Positions 56,038 through 64,000 of a stretch of DNA of 64,000 bases are shown piece by piece (positions within the stretch are counted from its first letter, which is position 1; each line of letters opens with the position of its first letter). The notes below the pieces were generated by a model, which saw nothing but the letters and a program-made list of their open reading frames with translations, made no database searches and was not told where the DNA came from. The position numbers and the translations under genes were made by a program. This DNA is from Metamycoplasma neophronis (GTDB lineage Bacteria > Bacillota_I > Bacilli_A > Mycoplasmatales > Metamycoplasmataceae): assembly GCF_006491995.1 (NCBI RefSeq), contig NZ_VHHP01000003.1:1-64000 (forward strand), written 5' to 3'.

Positions 56038-56944
56038 TCTTGCTCTTTTCGTATAGTAAGTCTTTTTTCTTAGATAATAAAGAAATTTGTTCTACTTCGA
56101 TTTCTCTTTTTGCACGCAATTCTTTTAAATGTAATTGTCGTTGTTTCTTTTCTAAATCATTGATTTTTTGATTTTCATCGACTAGTTTATACTTTTGATA
56201 AATCAAAGATGATTCAGATAATAAAGTCAATGTCATATAAGTTAAATATGAATTTATTTCTGAATTGATAAAGCTAATGATGTCTGGATAGATTGTCAAT
56301 TTATTTAAATCGATTTCGTTTTCAAGTGTTTCATAGTGACCTTGTAAATCAAAATTTAGCTTTTTCATTGGCAATATTTCCAAATAGTCTTGTTTTAATT
56401 TAGAAGAGTTAATGATAAATCTAACATTGAAAAATCCGTAAGCTTTTAAATAATTTAAAATAAAATCAGGCAATACTTTAGTTAATTTATCAATGTCATT
56501 TTCCTGCTCTGAGTAAATCACATTATAGTTTTTATTTTTACAGAAATTAATTGCCCGTTTTCCAATAGCAATGAACACATCATTTTTACGGTAATTTTTT
56601 TCAATGTTTAATTCATGTTTTAAATATGAGTTAGTATCGTATTTTTCTTCTTCAGTGATATAAACCCAGATGCTAGCTGGCAGAAGCTTTTGCGAAAGCT
56701 TTCTTAGTCACTTGCTTTTTTCATATCAATGAGTTTTTTCGTGATTTAAAATTGGCAAATCAATTTGGTGGCGTTCACTTAGTTTTTTAATAATATTGCG
56801 TGAACGCTCGGTTCTTTCATAATAAAAGGCAATTCTTTTAGTTAATTTCAAAATATTAATTAAAGTAATGTTTTTCTTTGATTCGATAATTTTTAAAATG
56901 TTATCGAGACTTTTATTTTTTTCTTTGATTGTTTTAATTTGCAT
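56024..56944 (-). CDS. F1-like ATPase gamma-like subunit (MSC_0622 family)
   Basis: A 306-residue protein with long N-terminal (1-70) and C-terminal (230-306) helices flanking an alpha/beta middle. This is the plan of F1 gamma, whose coiled coil rotates inside the alpha/beta hexamer. The segment MKLTKRIAFYY / ASIWVYITEE...FIAIGKRAINFCK resembles the core of gamma. The ATG at 56944 is preferred over the TTG at 56962, because the former overlaps the preceding gene in the manner seen throughout the operon. It overlaps the epsilon-like gene by 14 bases. Confidence 0.72.
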
Positions 56945-57431
56945 TTGTTCACTCTTTTGCAAAAAATACTTTAATTAAATTATTTTCATCTTTTCAAATA
57001 ATTAATCCCTTAAATATTTCGACATAGTATTGTAAATTTAATAATTTAACAACAAAATCATTGTATTGTTTCAATACTGTATTATCAGAATTTATCAAAG
57101 AGTATGTCACCAAATGATCATTTGGCTTTTGATGAATTGTTGGCACTAATTTATCTAAACTAAAGCGTGCATCTCTATCAAAACTTAAAATACCAAAATC
57201 AAATTCGATTTCATTTCCTTCACTAAGCGCATTATTAAATAAAGTTAATAATTTTTGATAGCCTTCGCTTTCGAACGAAATGTTTTCAACTAATAAAAAT
57301 TGGTTTTCAAGCGATTGCTTGTTAATGAATTTATCAGATGATTTTGCTTTTTCATAGTTGCCATAAACTAATTTATCATAAGCATTTTCTTCATTGGTAA
57401 TTTGATTGTTTTTATTTTGTTTTGTTTTCAT
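56934..57431 (-). CDS. F1-like ATPase-associated protein (MSC_0623 family)
   Basis: A 165-residue soluble, mixed alpha/beta protein with no recognised motif. It is placed by order in the operon: between the polytopic membrane protein and the gamma-like gene, as in other F1-like X0 clusters. It ends through two TGA Trp codons at a TAA within the gamma-like gene, overlapping it by 11 bases. GGGAGT precedes its ATG. It could play a delta/b-like connecting role, but sequence does not show this. Confidence 0.6.
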
Positions 57432-58827
57432 AAATTACTCCCTTATTTGAATTTTTATAAACGATATAAGCTGAATATATTCATCTTAAAGATTGACATA
57501 TGATATTTAGTAAAATAGCTATTGATGCAAAAATGATAAATAAGTCATAAATGTGAATATATAAAGGAATTGAATTTATAGCAGCATTACCATTGTAAAC
57601 TAATAAGTCATTTGTAGTGTTTAATCCTATTGCAAATGAAAGCATAATTAATACAACTGCCATAGTAAATGTATTAGCTTTATATGCGCGGTTTAGAAAT
57701 TTATTAACTATTACTAAAATAATAATTGCCGTTGTGATATTGATCATCATAATGTGATCTACAAATGTTTGTTGGTTAACTATTTTAACAACGATAGCAA
57801 TCATAAACATTACTAACATTATGGCTAAATAAACAAATGCTTTAACATTAGCTGCTAAGTTTTTGTATTTTTTATTTAGATTGATTAAACCATAACCAAC
57901 AATTAATAGTAAATATACGATTGCAACAACAATATAAATGTAATGATTTACTTTGTTTTTAACAAACTCTCCATCATATAAATTAATTTTTGAAATAGCG
58001 CTAAATGATCAGATTAATAAAAATACTAAATTAATAAAACTGAAAATAAAGGCATTTTTTAAAACTTCTTTACGGTATACAGAAGCCGCATATCCGCCGA
58101 ATAATGCCATGATGTAAAATAGAAACATTAATGTGGCAGTGGCAACTAATAAAACAGTGTAAGCCATACCAAGTTTATTACCTGCGCTAAACAAGTTTTT
58201 TAGTTCGTTAAAATATAGGTTATTTGCGAATATATCATCAATTGAAGCGGCTGATGCTAAAAGTTGTTTTAGTACAACCAATCCGACAATAATTAGCATT
58301 CAAAGAAAGATTAAACTTATTCCGATAAAACGATATTGTTTAGCATAAGTTGGATTGGTTTTCTTGAACTGAGAGTATTTAATAATTCACAATAATGTGT
58401 TTAATAACATCAATATTACAAAACCAAATGTTTTCAATAAAATGTTATCGCTTGCGCTGTCTAGGCTAATCTTGTTTGTGTATAAGATCGCCAACAATAT
58501 AATTGAAATAGCTTCGTATGCTAATATCAATATTACATTGCCGGCTTTAGATTGCATCGGATTAGATAATAACCGATAAGCAAAGTAAAATGACAGCACA
58601 ATCGGTACTACTAAAATTAAATAATTATATGCAACAACGAAAGTTCTTGCTCTATGAATTAAACTATCATTATCAAACAAATGGCGCAATCCTAAAAAGT
58701 CATTTGACCCGAAAAAACTGCCAAATGGAATAATAGCCATTAAAACGACTATTGCCATTAAAATAAAGTTAGCAATTTTTCAACGTGATAATGTGTTCTT
58801 AAAATAATGTTTTTTCTGATTAATCAT
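57412..58827 (-). CDS. F1-like ATPase-associated polytopic membrane protein (MSC_0624 family)
   Basis: A 471-residue integral membrane protein with about ten to twelve hydrophobic segments spread over the whole length, starting near residue 20 (WKIANFILMAIVVLMAIIPFG). It is the membrane (X0) part of the F1-like system by position and topology; it does not resemble AtpB (subunit a) or the c ring. Several TGA Trp codons lie in or near helices. Its ATG follows the MIB stop by a single base, and its end overlaps the next gene by 20 bases, so it is coupled to both. Confidence 0.75.
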
Positions 58828-58828
58828 A

Positions 58829-61800
58829 TTATCCAAAAATTGGTTCCTCGCTTCCGCTGTTATCTGATTTTAATGACAATTTCAATCCACTCAGTTGACC
58901 TGATTGTTGTAATAAATTGTACATATCTTGATTTTCTACTTCGATTGTGTCAATGTTTTTTGCATTTTTAACACCTTCTACTAAAGCATTAAGTTCAGTA
59001 ACTCATGAACCCTTACCAGTTTTAGTTAAATCTGCCACGGTTCCTTTAATCAAGATTTTGTGAGTTAAATCGTCACTAAATAATATTTTTGGTTTGTCAT
59101 TTGGCCCTCAGTTAGCTAAAATTGCCGAATATTGTGATGGACCTAAATCAATCGCCTCTAAAGTAAATGTATCACCCTTAGATTTGAATTTTAAAGTTTT
59201 GAATTTTTTGCCATATAAATTAACGGCTTTTAGGGTAGTAAAATTAGTCAATGACATATCAACTTTAACTGGTCAACTACCATCACCAAAAGAACCATTA
59301 TAAACTCTTCAGTCTTCGTGCGTATGCAATGCTAATCTAAATCCGTTGATTACATCTGTAAGCGAACCATTAACATCAGGTCTAATAACATTGAACACAA
59401 TTGCTCCGGCAGTTATTTCAGTTGTATTTTGATTTTCAAAATTTTTAGTAGGATTATAGTCATAAGAAATAAATTTAGTATTCCTAAATGCATTAGGGTC
59501 AATTCCTCATCCGTATGGATAATTCATAGCATGTCCTCTTGAATCACCAATATTATCATCATTATTATTTAATGAAGTAAATAACTCAACTTCATCAAGC
59601 ATTTTGTTTTGTAATGCCCCAATCCCATCCATGATTTGAGTTTCATAATCAAGTGATAATTTTTTAATTCTACTTGGAAGGTTTTTATATATATTGGCAA
59701 TTTCGCTTGGTTTGTTATTAATACCAATATTTCTGATAAATACTGCGGTAATTTTTTCGTTTTGATTTAATACATTAATTGCATTGAATAACCCGATTCT
59801 ATTCGAAGCATCAATTTGTAACATTCATCTTTCTTCATTATTTGGAACAAATGTATTATTTTTATCAGGTTTGTATAAATATACTCTTAAACCGTCATCA
59901 CGTTTAATAACCTTACCATTGCTATCAACCGTAGTTTTTTCTCTATCTTCCGGTTTTACAACACCAGTAAATTGACCTGAAACATCATATTTTTTTCAGC
60001 CAATATAATCACCGCTTAGGAGTTTGTTTCCGGTACGGTTTCATTTATCATCATTTGCAAAGTATCTTTTCTTATTAGCATTTTTTAAACTAATAACAGT
60101 TGGGTTATATTCATCAGATGTTGGACCAAAATTAATACCTAAATTATAACCTCATGTGTTACCTGAAATTTCTAAATCAGGAACATGCCCTTTAGCTAAT
60201 TCAGATTCCAGAATATTCATAGCTGCTTGAATTTGCGCTTTTCAGATTTGACGAATTTCCTCTTTGCTATATTGCGGTCCTCAGAATTTGATTTCACCGT
60301 TGATATATTTAGCAAACATTTCAACTAAATCTTTATTTCTTGCATAGTCTGCACTATAAATGTCTTTTAAATCATCTGCGGTAATATCGCGATTTAAAGA
60401 AGCTAATTTTTGAAGATTATTAATTTTTTGTCTTGCTATTTGTTTAACTTCATTTGAAAGTACCTCAGGAGTTACATTTGGTAAACTACTTGGTTTTTCA
60501 ATGATAATAGAGTTGGCATTAATTGGACGACCACCTTCGGCAATAATTTTTGCAATCTCTTGTGTTGTAAGTTTTTTGTCTTCGGGTTTTGTTTCTGGTT
60601 TAGTTTCAGGCACATCTTCGCTTGATACTTTTTCTGGTTCTTTACTTTTGATTTTTTCAACATTATAAGTATTTGTTGCGCCCAGTGTATAAGATGATGC
60701 TGAATTTGGGTTTACTAATTTATATCCCGCAGGGACATAATTTATAACATTAACAGGTTCAGTATCTTTTGTTTTTACTGTTACAGTTGTATCTAATCCT
60801 TCGCCAACGAAATGTAAATAAGTTGTATATTCTTTGGTTACTGGTAAAACATAAACCGTATTAACCTTATCGATTTCGGCATTGAATTTAGCCGATCTAT
60901 CTGCCAATCTATATTCTTTTGGTACATATTTTTCAACGTTGATCAATTCATCATTAGAAGTAATTACTTCAACTTGAGCAACCTCTTTATTAGTTTTTTC
61001 ATTAACAAATTTTAAAATTGTTTTATGTTTTACAATAACTGGTTTTACGTTAACTGTATTTGAAATACCTTTGGTAATAACAGGAATTTGATTTGGATTT
61101 TGTAATTCATATCCTTCCGGAATATTCAATTTAATTTGTTCGTCTTGGGTAGTTAAGGCAGTTTGAGTACCCACAACTTCATTATTGTATTTATAAACTA
61201 TTGTTGTCGTAACTTTAGTTTTTGTTACTTGAATGAAGTTTGTTTCGCCGATTTTAATTTCGCTTAATGTTTCTTCTTTTAAAGAGTATCCATTTGGTAA
61301 AATCGATTGAATTGCTGATTTATCAATAGTTGCTAATTGCAATATTTTTGTTGAAATAATACTTTCACCATCTTTAAAAACAATAGTCGTCTTTTTAACT
61401 TGATTTTCAGGTTCCAATTTATATGTATTTACTTGACCTAAAGTTATTTCAGGTTGACCTGAAATTAATTTATAAGTTGCCGGAACTAATGTTGAAATAT
61501 CAGGGGCTGCTTGCCCTTCCTCGGTTTGAATTGTTTTACTTACAATTTCGACTCCATCTTCTGCATTTACAAATTTAATTACCGTTGTGATTATTTTTTT
61601 AATCGCATGAATTGAAACTATATTATCTCGACCAATTATTATGTTTTCTACATCGAAACCATTATCAAGTTCATATCCAACAGGCAAGCTACTATTAATG
61701 TTCTCGATTGTGATTTTTTGATCATCAATTGTTTGAATTGAATCTCTTTTAATAACTTTATTGCCTTCTTGGAAAATAATGTTTGTAATATGAACTACAG

Positions 61801-62653
61801 GGTTTTTCTTAACAATATATTCTTTAGTAATGGCTCCGTCAACTGTAAACGGTTTTAATTTTTCGTCCGTTTCGCTTTCATCAAACGAATAATTTTGAGG
61901 TAAATAATTACGTGGATTAATTGTTGATTCGACGAATGTTTTTATCTCTCTATTTTCAACTACGACACCATCTTTAGTTTTAAAAATAATTGTGATGGTT
62001 ACTTCTTTTTCTAATTTGATTACTTGAAGACGGTTGGTAATACCTAATGTGATGCTTAGATTATTCGGGTCTTTTAATTTATATCCTTCGGGTAAATATT
62101 CTTGGATATTATCAATTGTTTCGCCTGGTTTAAGAGTAATTTCTTTAGTTTCTCCAACTTGAGCATTATCAAAGAAAAATTCCAGTTTAGTTATATTCCC
62201 TCTAGGTTCCGGAATAACATAAACATTTTGTTCTTTTCCGGCTTGAACAGAAATTTGTTTATCAGGATATTTAGACATATCTAAAATAAAACCATCAGGA
62301 ATTAATGAGTTAACGTCAATCTTAATCTCTTCATTTGCCTTAGTTTGAATAACTTCTCTTTTGATTTCTAAATTATTATCTTCTGAATTTAAAAATACAA
62401 TGATTGTGTTCACTAATTTATCTTTAGTATCAACGTTCACATCTGATATTGAAGTTTTATCAGGGTGGATAATGATATCTACCTTGTTAGATAAATTTTG
62501 TTTATCATCAGTACCATTGATTGAAATCTTTTTATCAATAGCGGATTTTCTTAATTTATAAAATAAAATACCAGAGCCAACTCCGATACCTAAAGCAACT
62601 AAAGCAGATATACTTAGGATTTTTATTAACCTATTTTTCTTAGCTTTTATCAT
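58829..62653 (-). CDS. MIB-like immunoglobulin-binding/blocking protein
   Basis: A 1274-residue protein. An N-terminal anchor helix (about 8-33) is not followed by a lipobox. Residues about 81-660 hold nine degenerate repeats of about 65 residues (a beta strand such as TTIVFKDG, then PEGYEL-like and a final G-x-x-N-x-x-x-V strand). Residues about 700-1270 match the mycoplasma putative immunoglobulin-blocking virulence protein family (relatives of Protein M and MIB): SGNTWGYNLGINFGPTS, KKRYFANDDKWN, LLSGDYIGWKKYDVSG and DRIGLFNAINVL-like segments. The role is binding antibody light-chain/Fv and presenting it to MIP. The start at 62653 has GGGAGGT six bases upstream; the ATG at 62686 lies inside the -10 region. 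It is the first operon gene. Confidence 0.85.
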
Positions 62654-62677
62654 ATCTACCTCCCTCTCGATAAATAA

Positions 62678-62714
62678 ATTATACATTTTTTATCGATATA
62701 TATATATATTGCAA
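62678..62714 (-). promoter_or_regulatory. Operon promoter with (TA)n tract, possibly phase-variable
   Basis: On the minus strand TTGCAA (62714-62709) and TATAAT (62683-62678) are separated by 25 bases, including an uninterrupted run of seven TA/AT dinucleotides (62696-62709 overlapping the hexamer edge). The -10 lies 25 bases before the MIB ATG. Contraction of the run would bring the two hexamers to the 17-base spacing preferred by the primary sigma factor. No other -35 fits better. Confidence 0.6.
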
Positions 62715-62752
62715 ACTTTTTATATCGGTAAATAATTACAATTAAATTAAAA

Positions 62753-62775
62753 AAATTAGCGCGCGGCTAATTTGC
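62753..62775 (-). terminator. Terminator of pgsA
   Basis: On the minus strand AAATTAGC/GCTAATTT with a short GC loop is followed by a T run; it separates pgsA from the MIB operon promoter. Confidence 0.65.
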
Positions 62776-62795
62776 TATTTAATGTCAATAATCAA

Positions 62796-63728
62796 TTATT
62801 TATCGAAAAATGGTTCATCGTCTTCATCGACTAAATCATCATTAGTTGGCGATCCGATGTTTTGAATTTCTTCACGTGAAGCTTCTAGATTTTCTTCTTG
62901 TTGTGCTTCTTGTTTTTCTGCTTCGTATGTTAAAACTTCTTTTTCTTTTTCTTCGGCTAAAGTTTTGGTTACATTCTCTTTGTTTTCAGCTTGTTTTGCT
63001 AATTCTTGTTTAGCTTTTTGTTTTTCTTGTAAATCTTTAGTAATGCCTTTTAGATATTTACTCATGTATATCACCCCACTAATTCATGCCAATAACAATC
63101 CAATAATTAGAGGCAAGTTTAAATATGTTAATAATTCTGTACTTGAATGTTTGGTTGATAAGGTTGGATTTGCAAGTCATGGCCCAGCAAAAGCTACTGC
63201 AATTAAGGCAAATGATACAATAATTGTTTTTATTTTGCCTCATCAGTTAGCGGCAACTTCAATGTTTTTCTTAATTGCATATGTTCTTGAGCCATCCACT
63301 AAAATATCACGAATAATGAATAATACCACGATTGGTAAAAATGTATATTGAGTGATTGCCAAGAAAATCATCATTAGAGTTGTTGCAACTTTATCAGCAA
63401 TCGGATCAAATACTTTTCCAAACGCAGATACAGTATTAGTTTTTCTTGCGTAGTGACCATCAACAAAATCAGTAATCATTGCGGCAATGAAAATGATAAC
63501 GTTTAATCAATACATGATTGAAATTGTTAGTTTTGAGTTATTTACTCCTGATAAAGTTAATTTATCATAATAAATTATTCCACCATTTTTAATCATTAAT
63601 GTACAAATAGCTGTCATTAAGGCAATAAATGGAATCATTAATAAAAGTCTGAGCACAGTTAATCAGTTAGCAACGCCAAATTTGGTAACTTTAAGCGGTT
63701 TGTAATTTGAAGTTTTATTTTTATGCAT
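62796..63728 (-). CDS. pgsA: CDP-alcohol phosphatidyltransferase PgsA with acidic C-terminal tail
   Basis: A 310-residue membrane enzyme making phosphatidylglycerol phosphate from CDP-diacylglycerol and glycerol-3-phosphate. The family signature D(x2)DGxxAR(x8)Gx3Dx3D is seen as DFVDGHYARKTNTVSAFGKVFDPIADK, within about six transmembrane helices. Beyond the usual end near residue 215 it carries about 90 extra cytoplasmic residues: a Lys/Glu/Gln-rich helix (KGITKDLQEKQKAKQELAKQ) and an acidic end (DDLVDEDDEPFFDK). The ATG at 63728 overlaps the upstream gene's end by eight bases. Product assignment among CDP-alcohol transferases is by similarity of the core. Confidence 0.85.
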
Positions 63729-64000
63729 AATATTGATTTTCAATTGACTTTCTTACTAATTCTAGGTAATTTTGTTTCTTTTCACCTTCTGGAACTAATT
63801 CATATTGGTCGGCAAAATATTTAATAGTTTCAGGAATTTTTTTATCTCATAAATTACATGGTGTAATATTGATTAACTCAGCATGTTCAACAAATGTTTT
63901 ATATTGTTCATTATTAACAAATGAACTAGCAAAATCATCACGACTAATTAATTTGTATAGTAATTTTTTTGACCCATTTTTAATTTCACCCATGGTTCGG
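63721..64000 (-). CDS. Unidentified gene, 3' end only
   Basis: The last 93 or so codons of a minus-strand gene enter from the right edge and end at the TAA 63723-63721, overlapping pgsA by eight bases. The visible part (GEIKNGSKKLLYKLISRDDF...HAELINITPCNLWDKKIPETIKYFADQYELVPEGEKKQNYLELV) is soluble and helical, with one TGA Trp. I do not recognise it. It is probably co-transcribed with pgsA. Confidence 0.7.

Noticed and set aside
62654..62686. Earlier ATG for the MIB-like gene
   Set aside because: The added residues overlap the -10 region and precede a strong ribosome-binding site for the ATG at 62653.

Overview
The window is an AT-rich Mollicutes chromosome segment, most likely from a mycoplasma of the hominis/Mycoplasmopsis type. 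UGA must be read as Trp: nearly every long gene has in-frame TGA codons where a conserved Trp is expected (GlyRS, sigma factor, TrmL, DUF31 proteases), and the genes only assemble at full length under that code. No rRNA, CRISPR array or IS element was seen. One tRNA gene (Ile, anticodon GAU) is present. Many genes encode lipoproteins with an N-terminal lipobox, as expected for a wall-less parasite.

Layout. 1-846: 3' end of a repeat-rich anchored surface protein. 943-4489 (+): trmL, rbgA and a large SGNH-like protein with altered catalytic blocks. 4682-6016 (-): ffh. 6256-11180 (+): glyS-dnaG-rpoD. 11266-12120 (+): nfo. 12604-16178 (+): a membrane-anchored DUF885 metallopeptidase-like protein and a small lipoprotein. 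16274-23913 (-): an IdeS/Mac-like (C66) cysteine protease lipoprotein preceded by a 1729-aa lipoprotein ending in a divergent DUF31 serine-protease domain. 23914-25557: a long non-coding stretch with two paralogous, promoter- and terminator-flanked structured RNA candidates. 25558-34464 (-): a 2968-aa coiled-coil surface protein with a 969-bp tandem repeat. 34570-35547 (-): rpsO, an ASCH-like gene and tRNA-Ile. 35653-42950: a transglutaminase-like lipoprotein (-), a Lipoprotein_17-like lipoprotein (+) and a DUF31 protease (-). 43250-44483 (-): rpmG-pepP.

44676-62653 (-): one tightly packed ten-gene operon. It runs MIB-like immunoglobulin-binding protein, then seven F1-like (X0) ATPase genes (families MSC_0624, 0623, 0622 gamma-like, 0621 epsilon-like, 0620, 0619 alpha-like, 0618 beta-like), then two DUF31 (MIP-like) serine-protease lipoproteins. 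In the published mycoplasma model, MIB captures antibody, MIP cleaves it, and an ATP-driven F1-like machine is genetically linked. 62796-64000 (-): pgsA and the 3' end of an unidentified gene.

The theme is host-antibody evasion: an MIB/F1-like/MIP operon, two further DUF31 proteases and a second protease class (IdeS-like). The MIB operon promoter holds a (TA)n tract that could make expression phase-variable. The least explained elements are the two structured RNAs, whose outer helix shows compensatory changes between the copies.
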